A DNA stretch of 64,000 nucleotides, taken from Bacteroidales bacterium (lineage in GTDB: Bacteria; Bacteroidota; Bacteroidia; Bacteroidales; P3). Shown here piece by piece: positions 16,454-24,875 of this stretch. The DNA lies in assembly GCA_017451385.1 (NCBI GenBank), contig JAFSPS010000020.1, positions 1 through 64,000 on the forward strand. The letters are read 5' to 3'. A model generated the notes under the pieces. The model ran no database searches. It worked only from the letters and a program-made list of their open reading frames with translations, and was not told the DNA's origin. Position 1 is the first letter of the stretch. The number at the start of each line of letters is the position of its first letter. Made by a program: the position numbers and the translations under genes.

Positions 16454-17368
16454 GTGAAGATTATGTTTCGCTCTGATAGTCTTATAACGCTAATAGTATT
16501 ACTCCATGCATTGGCAGGCGCGGTTGTCGCACAGCCGCGACATTATGACGGCATCGATGTGTCGCATCATCAGGGTGACATAGAGTGGAAGAAGGTGTGT
16601 CAAAATAAGCGCATACAGTTTGTATATATCAAGGCTTCGGAAGGGCGTGACTATCAAGACCCTCGCTATGCTTTCAATATCAGCAAGGCTCGGGAGAACA
16701 AGATGAAGGTGGGCAGCTACCATTTCTTCCACATGAGTTCTACCGCCAGTGAGCAGTTCAATAATTTCAAGAAGATGGTCAAGGCTGACGAGCAGGACCT
16801 GATACCGATGGTTGATGTTGAGTTCAAGGTGCATAGGAGGCGTGGATACCATATAGACAGCTACTATGTGAATAACGAGAAGCAGCGCAAAGCCATCGTG
16901 AGCCGGTTGCGTGAGCTGGTTGATTTGGTGGAGTCGCATTATGGTTGCAAGCCTATGATATACTGCAATCTGGCATCCTATGAGTATATTCTGGAAGGCA
17001 ATTTTGATAGTTATCCGCTCTATGTGGGCAACTATCGCGACAGCGAGCTAAACATAGCGAACTGCCTTATCTGGCAGTACTCGTCGGCAGGACGCATACA
17101 AGGTATTCATTCAGAGGGGGGCAAGGCTAAGGTGTGCGATGTGGCGGCATTCTATAATGGCAGCGTGCTGGCAGACCTCACGATAGGTACGCAGAAGGTT
17201 ATCGTGCCGCAGCCTAAGGCACAGAAGGCAAAGCAGACAGCTAAAACCAAAACAGCAAAAAAAGTCGGCAAGGGCAAGAAGTCGAAGGCATCGGCTAAGA
17301 AGAAAGTCGGCAAGGGCAAGCGGTCAAAGGCATCGGCTAAGAAGAAAGGCGGCAAAGGCAAGAGGTAG
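16454..17368 (+). CDS. exported GH25 lysozyme (muramidase), paralogue 1
   Basis: Glycoside hydrolase family 25 cleaves the MurNAc-GlcNAc linkage of peptidoglycan. After a signal peptide (to about VVAQ) the domain begins YDGIDVSHHQGDIEW, containing the first conserved Asp, then VYIKASEG, VGSYHFFHM and PMVDVEF with the catalytic Asp/Glu pair, and ends with a WQYSS motif. The C-terminal 45 residues are a Lys/Gly/Ser/Ala repeat (KKVGKGKKSKASAK type, about three units), which could bind wall polymers or DNA. The start codon could be GTG at 16454 or ATG at 16463. A second copy follows 42 bp downstream; the two are a tandem duplication. Confidence 0.88.
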   Translation: MKIMFRSDSLITLIVLLHALAGAVVAQPRHYDGIDVSHHQGDIEWKKVCQNKRIQFVYIKASEGRDYQDPRYAFNISKARENKMKVGSYHFFHMSSTASEQFNNFKKMVKADEQDLIPMVDVEFKVHRRRGYHIDSYYVNNEKQRKAIVSRLRELVDLVESHYGCKPMIYCNLASYEYILEGNFDSYPLYVGNYRDSELNIANCLIWQYSSAGRIQGIHSEGGKAKVCDVAAFYNGSVLADLTIGTQKVIVPQPKAQKAKQTAKTKTAKKVGKGKKSKASAKKKVGKGKRSKASAKKKGGKGKR

Positions 17369-17410
17369 TTTCCCTACGGAGTTATTATTATATGTAGCAT
17401 AAAGACGCTT

Positions 17411-18244
17411 ATGAACATTTATGGACGACATACGTTTTTCGTATTCATATTTCTTCTCTCAATGGCTGTTGGCATGGCACAACCGCGCCATTATGATGGG
17501 ATAGACGTGTCGCACTATCAAGGCGTTATAGACTGGAAGCAGGTGAAGCAGGACAGTCTCATACAGTTTGTCTATATCAAGGCTACGGAGGGTAAGACGT
17601 TCCGCGACCCGCGCTACAAGCGTAATATCCGCGAAGCACGAAAGCAGGGGTTGAAGGTGGGCAGCTATCATTTCTTCCACATGTCGTCTTCGGCACGTGA
17701 GCAGTTCAACAATTACAAGAAGATGGTGAAAAAGTCGGAGCAGGACCTGATACCGATGATTGACGTGGAGCTTGCTTGCAGCAAAAAACGCGGATGCTTT
17801 TTGGACAACTACAATGCCGGCAACGAGAAGCACCGAGAGGCTATGGTGAAGCGGCTGCGCGAGCTGGCAGACTTGATGGAGGAATACTACGGCTGCCGCC
17901 CTATCATATACTGCCCCCTGCCGTCCTACGGGTCTATCATAAAAGGGAATTTTGACGATTATCCGCTCTATGTGGGTAACTATCGCGACAAGAAAGTCAA
18001 GATAAAGAACTGCTACATCTGGCAGTATTCGAGCAACGGGTGCGTGCGAGGCATCAGCTCGGAGAACAATAATCCTAAGGTGTGTGATATAGCGGCATTC
18101 TACAATGGCTGTCGTTTGGCTGACATCACGATAGGTACCACTAAGACACCGAACGAGAAGAAGGCTGCGAAGTTAAGACGGTCGTCAGCGAAGCCTAAAG
18201 TACCGCGAAAGAGCGAAGGTACGAAGTCAAAACATTCGTCTTGA
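17411..18244 (+). CDS. exported GH25 lysozyme (muramidase), paralogue 2
   Basis: A 277-residue paralogue of the preceding gene with the same signals: signal peptide to about MAQ, YDGIDVSHYQGVIDW, VYIKATEG, VGSYHFFHMSSSAREQFNNY, PMIDVELA and WQYSSNG. It differs by replacement of the Lys/Gly tail with a shorter basic tail (KLRRSSAKPKVPRKSEG type). The DNA for the last residues (from 18205) resembles the 45-bp repeat unit that fills the next 350 bp, so the array either arose from or has grown into the 3' end of this gene. Function is presumably wall remodelling or attack on other bacteria. Confidence 0.88.
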   Translation: MNIYGRHTFFVFIFLLSMAVGMAQPRHYDGIDVSHYQGVIDWKQVKQDSLIQFVYIKATEGKTFRDPRYKRNIREARKQGLKVGSYHFFHMSSSAREQFNNYKKMVKKSEQDLIPMIDVELACSKKRGCFLDNYNAGNEKHREAMVKRLRELADLMEEYYGCRPIIYCPLPSYGSIIKGNFDDYPLYVGNYRDKKVKIKNCYIWQYSSNGCVRGISSENNNPKVCDIAAFYNGCRLADITIGTTKTPNEKKAAKLRRSSAKPKVPRKSEGTKSKHSS

Positions 18245-18600
18245 ATATTTTGACCACGAAAGGGCGGTTGGACTTTTTTCGACCACGAAAGGAGCGAAGG
18301 TTTACGAAGTTGCTTTTTTTTATTCGAATACGAAAGGGACGAAGGTTTACGAAGTTGCCTTTTTTTATTCGAATACGAAAGGGACGAAGGTTTACGAAAT
18401 GCTTTTTTTATTCGAATACGAAAGGAGACGAAGGTTTACGAAGTTGCTTTTTGTTTATTCGACTACGAAAGGAGCGAAGGTTTACGAAGTTGCTTTTTTT
18501 ATTCGAATACGAAAGGGACAAAGGTTTACGAAGTTGCTTTTTGTTTATTCGACCACGAAAGGAAACGAAGGTTTACGAAAATGTTTTGGGATATTTGACT
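18205..18600. repeat. tandem array of about 45-bp units after the GH25 genes
   Basis: Regular units begin with cgaaagg at 18286, 18331, 18376, 18419, 18466, 18510 and 18556, so seven units with 43-47 bp spacing. Each unit contains cgaaggtttacgaagt, a T-run and attcgaata. Degenerate units lie at about 18205, inside the GH25 reading frame, and 18256. The sequence gaagtcaaaac followed by ttgaat occurs on both sides (near 18223 and 18611). Frame is interrupted by unequal spacing in places and the only start is TTG, so I do not call it a gene. Confidence 0.85.
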
Positions 18601-18786
18601 ACACAATAAAACGAAGATGTGAAGTCAAAACTTTCACCTTGAATGATAGTGGTGTGGAGTTATGGTCAGTGCGATGCATCAATGGTGGTAGCGTGAAAAA
18701 TACTGTTCTGTTTAGTAATTATTCAATATTGTTATGCTTCATAAGGCTATTTTTCACAAAACTATAAATTTAGTTTGCTCACTTAC

Positions 18787-19683
18787 TTATTGGTTAGCAG
18801 TTTCTTCAAAAGCTATCGATATAATGTGTTGTACGCTAATGGCTTCTCCTTTTTTATTCTGTCCGGGAATCCAGCGGGGCATCGCCTGTACGATGCGTAT
18901 GGCTTCATTGCCACAGCCACCACCAATGTCGCGCATTAAACGGGGATTGGTTATTCTGCCATCTTTCCTGACTACAAAAGTAACATACACTTTCCCCGTA
19001 ATATTTTTCTCGCGAGCTTCAACGGGATATTGCAATGTTCTCTTGATGAAACAGGACAAGGAATCTTCGCCGCCAGGGAAATGTGGTGCGATTTCGGCAA
19101 TAGTATATATATCGTCGAATCTATCTGCGGCAAGACTGTCGTAGTATTCGGGACTGCGTTCTATTATTCTAAACGACGTGATTTGGCCCGACACATATCC
19201 GCCTGAGCTTGTTCGGACTGTTACGCCTTCGCTATCGGAATGGGAAATAGGGGCATTGTTGTTCTCATGTTTTCTGTTTGAAGATGAGATGTTGCCGCCA
19301 TTCACTGGTCCGCCGCCACGCAGGCGCGAGCTGTTGTTGGGCCATCCGGGGAACTGCTCTACATACATTATGGAGAAGTCTTCGCCATAGCTGACAAACT
19401 GCACCGTGAAGTCGGCGTGGTGCTCCACCATCTGCCATTCGCCTACCTCGTCGGCAAAGGAGCTGACACGTTTGACGCGCAGGTCCGGGAACGAGCTGAC
19501 GATTTTCACTTTGTAGTCGGCATGGTGCTCTACAATTTTGACTTTGCCATATAGTGGCGGCTGCGCGGCTTGGGTTGGCAAGCTCATTGCAAGGAGCAGG
19601 AGCATGACAGTCGTAACTGTTATACTCATCGCGCTGTCTTTCCATCTGTTGATATACAGCTTGTTAATGGGTGATGTGTGCAT
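18787..19683 (-). CDS. exported protein with DUF6150-like strands and a TonB C-terminal domain
   Basis: About 299 residues from ATG at 19683; the ATG at 19629 gives a cleaner signal peptide (MSITVTTVMLLLLAMSLPTQ). The first part of the mature protein repeats short strands (GKVKIVEHHADYKVKIVSSF, FTVQFVSYGEDFSIMYVEQF) as in DUF6150 proteins. A Gly/Asn/Ser-rich linker leads to a TonB C-terminal domain (about the last 95 residues): LQYPVEAREKNITGKVYVTF, VVRKDGRI, GCGNEAIRIVQAMPRWIPGQ. There is no membrane anchor of the usual TonB kind. Such proteins are common in Bacteroidota; the role is unclear. A minus-strand box TATATTTG at about 19700-19710 may be its promoter. Confidence 0.78.
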   Translation of the reverse strand: MHTSPINKLYINRWKDSAMSITVTTVMLLLLAMSLPTQAAQPPLYGKVKIVEHHADYKVKIVSSFPDLRVKRVSSFADEVGEWQMVEHHADFTVQFVSYGEDFSIMYVEQFPGWPNNSSRLRGGGPVNGGNISSSNRKHENNNAPISHSDSEGVTVRTSSGGYVSGQITSFRIIERSPEYYDSLAADRFDDIYTIAEIAPHFPGGEDSLSCFIKRTLQYPVEAREKNITGKVYVTFVVRKDGRITNPRLMRDIGGGCGNEAIRIVQAMPRWIPGQNKKGEAISVQHIISIAFEETANQ

Positions 19684-19790
19684 GGTTGTGTTGATTTTAT
19701 GTAGGCAAATATAGCAATAGGGTGTCCCAATACGTGATGCAGATGTTTTCTTTTTTTCAAAAAAACTGCAATCAATAATTGTGTTGTGGG

Positions 19791-20711
19791 TCACAATGCT
19801 ACTGTGAGGCTGTCTATTATAGCCGTGAGTTTGGCGGCGCCTTCGTCGTCGAGGTGGTCGGCATCGTGGAAGTCGGCGTTGTTGAAGCGTGGGTCGTTGA
19901 GCAGGTTGAGATAGCGTATGTGGCTGTTGGTTTCGGCGAGCGAGAGGCAGAATTGCGTCACCTCGTTGAGTTGGCTGTTGTCGAGGCATGAGGTGTAGGC
20001 CCTGTGGGCTGGCGTGGTGACGAGTAGCAGCTGCACGCCGTGTTGGCGGCATAGGTCGGCTATGTGTTCTACATGGCTGCGGTTGCGTTGTATCGTGCTA
20101 GTGCCGACCTGTCGCGTGTGAAGCATGGCGCGGGCATGTCCGTCGCTGGCCCAGTCGTAGTCGGAGGTGGCAGGGTTGCGGTGGCGATAGCCGAGGCTGT
20201 CGGTGTCGCGCAGGGTGGTGCCCTCAGTCCAGTAGCGCACGAGGTTGATGATGTCGTCCTTGATTTTGGGGGCGCCAATCACCTCGCTGTGGTAGAGCGG
20301 ATTGAGGGGGTGCGACGGATAGCCGTAGTAGATGCAGTAGTTCTTCTCGCGCCACCACTCTATGTTGTCTTTCATCTCCTCTACGAGCGAGAAGTATGAC
20401 ATCGGCAGCACTACCCACCGCAGGGAGTCGTCGCATTGTATGACCTGCTCGAGGATGTGGCGGTCGAATGCCAGCGTCTGCGACACATGGGCGGCGTTGA
20501 AGGTGCGTAGCGTCATCAGGTCGGGGCGTATGCTGCTGAGGCCGTGCGAGCTGCCCAGCACCAGCACCTCCACCGACTCGGCGTGGTCTGCCAGCCACCG
20601 ACTCTTGTAGGCATAGTCGTTTGGCAGATGGCGCAGGGCAACTTCCACGGCGATGCCTGCCACCATGAGGGGCAGCGCGAAGGAGCATATTATGAGCAGG
20701 AAGCGTCGCAT
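19791..20711 (-). CDS. membrane-anchored SGNH-like protein partnered with MBOAT acyltransferase
   Basis: About 306 residues from the ATG at 20711, which lies just after the stop of the MBOAT gene; the longer frame upstream would overlap that gene. It begins with one membrane segment (RRFLLIICSFALPLMVAGIA), then VLVLGSSHGLSSI, resembling the SGNH nucleophile block, and ends with DADHLDDEGA, resembling the Asp-x-x-His block. Such proteins pair with MBOAT enzymes (AlgI/AlgJ-X, DltB/D and PatA/B systems) to move acyl groups, usually acetyl, to extracytoplasmic polysaccharides. Acceptor unknown. Four bp separate it from the upstream partner, so they form an operon. Confidence 0.8.
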   Translation of the reverse strand: MRRFLLIICSFALPLMVAGIAVEVALRHLPNDYAYKSRWLADHAESVEVLVLGSSHGLSSIRPDLMTLRTFNAAHVSQTLAFDRHILEQVIQCDDSLRWVVLPMSYFSLVEEMKDNIEWWREKNYCIYYGYPSHPLNPLYHSEVIGAPKIKDDIINLVRYWTEGTTLRDTDSLGYRHRNPATSDYDWASDGHARAMLHTRQVGTSTIQRNRSHVEHIADLCRQHGVQLLLVTTPAHRAYTSCLDNSQLNEVTQFCLSLAETNSHIRYLNLLNDPRFNNADFHDADHLDDEGAAKLTAIIDSLTVAL

Positions 20712-20715
20712 CGTG

Positions 20716-22212
20716 TCAGAATTGGAAATAGATGAAAGCCTGTTCGCGTCCGCCATATTGAAGCAGCAATAGCAACAGCATGTAGTATCCGGCGAGGCGC
20801 AGGGGGCGTAGGCGACGTGGATTGAGAACTTCGAGGGCATGGCTGCGCTGGCGCGTCCACCATTCCACGGATAGCATCAGCAGGCATAGCAGCGTGGTTT
20901 CTATCAGCTTCTGCATGTCGAAAGGCAGCAGCGAGGGCGACAGGGTGTGCCAGTCGGCGAGGGCGGCAAGCATGGACCACGCCTGTGTCAGGTCTTCGGC
21001 GCGGAAGATGACCCACCCTACGGCTACGAGGAGGAACGTGCCCAGCATCTGTGCCGCCTCGCGGAACGAAGGCAGCCAACGCCCGTCGGCAACGGTGGCG
21101 CGATAATGGCGGTTGCGTCCGGTGAGAATGAGAGGCATGAAGAGTATGGCATGATAGGCACCCCAAGCCAGATAGGTCCAGTTGGCACCATGCCACAGAC
21201 CGCTGATGAGGAAGATAATCAGCGTGTTGCGTACTATCAGCAGGCGACGGCGCGCCTCTTGGTGCGTTGCAGTGTCGGACACGGTGGGGCGGCTGCCACC
21301 AAGGGGGATATAGACATAGTCGCGAAACCACGAGGTGAGCGAGATGTGCCACCGTCGCCAGAACTCGGCGATGCTGCGAGAGAAATAGGGGTTGTCGAAG
21401 TTGCGCATCAGGCGTATGCCGAAGAGTTTGGCACAGCCTATGGCAATGTCCGAATAGCCGGAGAAGTCGGCGTAAATCTGGAGAGTGAAGAGCAGGGCTC
21501 CTGCCAGCGTGCCTATGGCTGTCGGGGAGGCTGTGGTGGCGAACAGCTGGTCGGCATAGATTGCGCAGGTGTCAGCCACCACCATCTTCTTGAAGAATCC
21601 CCAGAGCATCTGCCGCATGCCGTCGAGGGCCTGCTCGCACGAGAAGGGGCGGCGTTGGCAGAACTGCGGCAGCAGCGTCGTGGCACGCTCTATGGGGCCT
21701 GCCACCAGCTGGGGGAAGAACGACAGGAAGGCGGCAAAAGCCACGACGTCGTGTGTCGCTGCAATACGGCGGCGATAGACATCGATAGAGTAGGAGAGTG
21801 CCTGAAAGGTGTAGAACGAGATGCCTACGGGCAGCACGAGGTGGAGCAGGGCTCTGCTGGCGTCGATGCCGAGCAACGCCGCCAGCTCGCTGACGAAGAA
21901 GTCGTAGTATTTGAAGATGCCAAGTATCAGCAGGTTGACTATTACGTTGGCAAGCATCCAGCATCGTGCCGCACGGTGGCTGTCGCTGCGTTCTATCAGC
22001 AGTCCGCTGCCGTATGAGCAGAGGGAGGTGAAGGCTATGAGGACAAGGAAACGCCAGTCCCACCATCCGTAGAACAGGTAGCTGGCGGCAAGGAGGAAGA
22101 GGTTCTGGGGTGTTGCCGTTTTGCTTCGTCCCGCTACGCGGTCGATGAGGAGCCAGTAGATGAGGAAAGTGGCTGGCAGAAAGATGACGAAGGCGAAAGA
22201 GGTGAAACCCAC
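20716..22212 (-). CDS. MBOAT family membrane O-acyltransferase (AlgI-like)
   Basis: A 498-residue polytopic membrane protein beginning MGFTSFAFVIFLPATFLIYW, a typical AlgI/PatA start. Family motifs include LVLPVGISFYTFQALSYSID, FFPQLVAGPIERA, NFDNPYFSRSIAEFWRRWHI, SLTSWFRDYVYIPLGGSR and the active-site region GLWHGANWTYLAWGAYHA with the invariant His. It transfers an acyl group across the membrane for modification of a cell-envelope polysaccharide, in concert with the SGNH-like protein encoded next. Full length for the family. Confidence 0.92.
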   Translation of the reverse strand: MGFTSFAFVIFLPATFLIYWLLIDRVAGRSKTATPQNLFLLAASYLFYGWWDWRFLVLIAFTSLCSYGSGLLIERSDSHRAARCWMLANVIVNLLILGIFKYYDFFVSELAALLGIDASRALLHLVLPVGISFYTFQALSYSIDVYRRRIAATHDVVAFAAFLSFFPQLVAGPIERATTLLPQFCQRRPFSCEQALDGMRQMLWGFFKKMVVADTCAIYADQLFATTASPTAIGTLAGALLFTLQIYADFSGYSDIAIGCAKLFGIRLMRNFDNPYFSRSIAEFWRRWHISLTSWFRDYVYIPLGGSRPTVSDTATHQEARRRLLIVRNTLIIFLISGLWHGANWTYLAWGAYHAILFMPLILTGRNRHYRATVADGRWLPSFREAAQMLGTFLLVAVGWVIFRAEDLTQAWSMLAALADWHTLSPSLLPFDMQKLIETTLLCLLMLSVEWWTRQRSHALEVLNPRRLRPLRLAGYYMLLLLLLQYGGREQAFIYFQF

Positions 22213-22254
22213 AGTGATAGGAAATTGTTGGTGGTGTGTGGATGTTGTCGGTTG

Positions 22255-24381
22255 TTAAAGTTTCATGGTCAGTGCTATGCGGCGGCGACGCAGGTCTATC
22301 TCCAGCACCCTCACTTTCACGTGCTGGTGCAGGTGGACAATCTCCGACGGGTCGTTGACGCGGCGGTGTGCCATCTGACTGATATGCACCAGGCCGTCCT
22401 GATGCACACCAACATCTACGAAGGCGCCGAAGGCAGTGATGTTGGTCACTATGCCGGGCAGTTCCATGCCTACGCGCAGGTCCTCTATCTTGGTAACGTT
22501 TTTGTCAAACTCAAAGACCTCAAATTTGGCGCGTGGGTCGAGGCCGGGTTTCTCCAGCTCGTGCATGATGTCCTGCAAGGTGGGCAGTCCGCAGTCGTCG
22601 CTCACGAACTGACGTATGTCTATTTTGTCGCGTAGCGTCTTGTCGCTCATGAGCTGCTCCACTGTGGCACCTACCGACTCTGCCATGCGCTGCACCACGT
22701 CGTAGCGTTCTGGGTGTACGGCGCTGCGGTCCAGCGGGTTGTCGCTCTCGCGTATGCGCAGGAAGCCGGCGCATTGCTCGAAGGACTTGTCGCCCATGCG
22801 TTCCACCTTCATCAGCTCGCGGCGGTTGTGGAAGGCACCCTGCTGGTTGCGGTAGCTCACTATCTTGTCGGCCAGGGCGGGGCCTATGCCGCTGACGTAG
22901 CTCAGCAGCTCGCGGCTGGCGGTGTTCAGCTCTACGCCGACGCTGTTGACGCAGCTCACCACGACGTCTTGCAGTGACGTCTGCAGCATCTTCTGGTCCA
23001 CATCATGCTGATATTGCCCTACGCCGATGCTCTTGGGGTCTATCTTCACCAGCTCCGAGAGGGGGTCCATCAGGCGGCGACCGATAGACACGGCGCCACG
23101 CACCGTGACGTCGTAATCCGGAAACTCGCGTCGCGCCACGTCCGAGGCGCTATAGACCGAGGCACCGCTCTCGCTAACCATGACGGCTATCACCTTGCGG
23201 TCGAAATGGCAGCGTTTCACCACCTCCTCGGTCTCGCGGCCGGCGGTGCCGTTGCCGATGGCTATGGCCTCGATGTCGAACGCCTCGACGAGGGCTTCCA
23301 GCTTGCTGATGGCGGCACGCTCCTCGCGTACCGAGGTGAAGGGGTATATCGTCTCGTTGTGCTCCAGCTTGCCTTGTGCGTCGAGACACACCACCTTGCA
23401 GCCGGTGCGAAAGCCGGGGTCTATGGCGAGGGTGCGTTTCTGTCCGAGGGGCGATGCCAGCAGCAGCTGACGCAGGTTGTCTGCAAAGACGCGTATGGCT
23501 TCGCGGTCGGCACGCTCTTTGAGAGTGGCACGCAGGTCGTTCTCTATGGAGGGTTGCAGCAGGCGCTTGAAGCCGTCGGCCACGGCCAGGCCTACCTGCT
23601 GTGATGCCTCGCCCCTGCCACGCACAAACTGGCGCGTCAGTATCTCTATGGCTTGCGTGTCGTCGTCGGGCATGACGTGGACGCGCAGCACGCCGGCTTC
23701 TTCGCCACGCAGCAGCGCCAGCACACGGTGCGAGGGGGCACGCATGGCGTTCTCTTTCCAGTCGTACCACGAGGCGAACTTGCTGCCATCTTCCTCTTTG
23801 CCTTTCACCACGTGCGACGACAGCGTGGCTGTACGGTGAAAGAGTTTGCGTATGCGCTCGCGTGCTACGGCATCTTCGCTCACGCGCTCGGCGATGATGT
23901 CGCGCGCTCCGGCGAGGGCAGCGTCTATGCTCTCCACTCCCATCGCTTGGCTCACGAAGGGTTCTGCCATTGCTGCCACGCTCTTCTCGGACTGGCGCAT
24001 CAGCTGCTCTGCCAGAGGTAGCAGGCCGCGCTCGGTGGCTATCGTGGCGCGTGTGCGCCGCTTGGGACGGTAGGGCATGTAGAGGTCTTCAATCTCTGTA
24101 ATCGTCTGCGCCGCGTGCAGGGCGGCGGCGAGTTCGTCGGTCAGTTTGCCCTGCTCCTTGATGCTTTGCAGCACGCTCTCGCGGCGTTTGTCCATCTCCT
24201 TCAGCCGCAACAGCATGTCGCGCACGGCAGCTATCTGCACCTCGTTGAGCGAGCCGGTGGCCTCTTTGCGATAGCGTGCTATGAAGGGGACAGTGCAGCC
24301 CTGCTCCAATAGTTCGATGGTCTTCTCGGCCTGACGGACGCCGATGTTAAGTGCTGTGGCTATGGTGTTGGCGTAGTTCAT
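22255..24381 (-). CDS. tex: Tex family S1 RNA-binding protein
   Basis: A 708-residue cytoplasmic protein with the full Tex order: N-terminal helical domain (MNYANTIATALNIGVRQAEK, VPFIARYRKEATGSLNEVQI), a YqgF/RNase H-like domain (LAIDPGFRTGCKVVCLD and AIGNGTAGRETEE), helix-hairpin-helix motifs (SYVSGIGPALADKIVSYRNQ) and a C-terminal S1 domain (GMELPGIVTNITAFGAFVDV, GVHQDGLVHISQ). Tex is a broadly conserved nucleic-acid-binding protein linked to transcription. A minus-strand -7 box lies about 115 nt upstream at 24509-24516. Confidence 0.95.
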   Translation of the reverse strand: MNYANTIATALNIGVRQAEKTIELLEQGCTVPFIARYRKEATGSLNEVQIAAVRDMLLRLKEMDKRRESVLQSIKEQGKLTDELAAALHAAQTITEIEDLYMPYRPKRRTRATIATERGLLPLAEQLMRQSEKSVAAMAEPFVSQAMGVESIDAALAGARDIIAERVSEDAVARERIRKLFHRTATLSSHVVKGKEEDGSKFASWYDWKENAMRAPSHRVLALLRGEEAGVLRVHVMPDDDTQAIEILTRQFVRGRGEASQQVGLAVADGFKRLLQPSIENDLRATLKERADREAIRVFADNLRQLLLASPLGQKRTLAIDPGFRTGCKVVCLDAQGKLEHNETIYPFTSVREERAAISKLEALVEAFDIEAIAIGNGTAGRETEEVVKRCHFDRKVIAVMVSESGASVYSASDVARREFPDYDVTVRGAVSIGRRLMDPLSELVKIDPKSIGVGQYQHDVDQKMLQTSLQDVVVSCVNSVGVELNTASRELLSYVSGIGPALADKIVSYRNQQGAFHNRRELMKVERMGDKSFEQCAGFLRIRESDNPLDRSAVHPERYDVVQRMAESVGATVEQLMSDKTLRDKIDIRQFVSDDCGLPTLQDIMHELEKPGLDPRAKFEVFEFDKNVTKIEDLRVGMELPGIVTNITAFGAFVDVGVHQDGLVHISQMAHRRVNDPSEIVHLHQHVKVRVLEIDLRRRRIALTMKL

Positions 24382-24875
24382 AATGGTGATGTCTGTTCGG
24401 ATGATTTGTATTTGCTCGTAATGTTGCTTGTTAATATAGTTGTAATATGCGGTGTGTCAAAGAGATGTAATTTTTATGCTCTTTGGACGGCATCAACAAG
24501 CAACACCACAAAAGTACACATTTATGAGGTTGTTTTCAATGTGTTTTGAACATTTTATGCAATGTATGGACGAGCACGAATACTATTCGGTCCTTCCATC
24601 AAATGCGTAGGAGAGTTAAAACAATAGAAGATGGCATTTCGTATTGTAGATGCAAAACACACTTCTCATTCTCAATCGAACAGCTCTATCGAAGTTGCGT
24701 GTCATTGTTCTTATCCTAATGAATGGGCATAAAGCTCCAGCCCATGACAATGTCATGGGGATGCTGTCAACATAAACATAAACCGTGAAAGTGGCAGAAA
24801 AAAAACGACGGATATTGCATCCCGGACCCCATGTCGATAATATCACAGCACACCCTTTTTCTTCCATACTATCTT
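24382..24875. other. intergenic region between tex and the first DUF4143 ATPase gene
   Basis: About 490 bp. A minus-strand -7 box (TACTTTTG on that strand) at 24509-24516 fits tex. A perfect 9-bp inverted repeat around one central base, cccatgaca-a-tgtcatggg, lies at about 24743-24761. A reading frame of 103 codons on the minus strand (24616-24927) overlaps the ATPase gene and shows no protein-like features. No clear terminator for the ATPase gene was found. Confidence 0.5.

Noticed and set aside
18241-18609. 122-codon frame across the 45-bp array
   Set aside because: Only a TTG start, no ribosome-binding site, and sequence made entirely of the repeat.
20947-22017. Plus-strand reading frame (356 codons) opposite the MBOAT gene
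   Set aside because: The minus strand encodes a well-supported MBOAT enzyme along the whole stretch.
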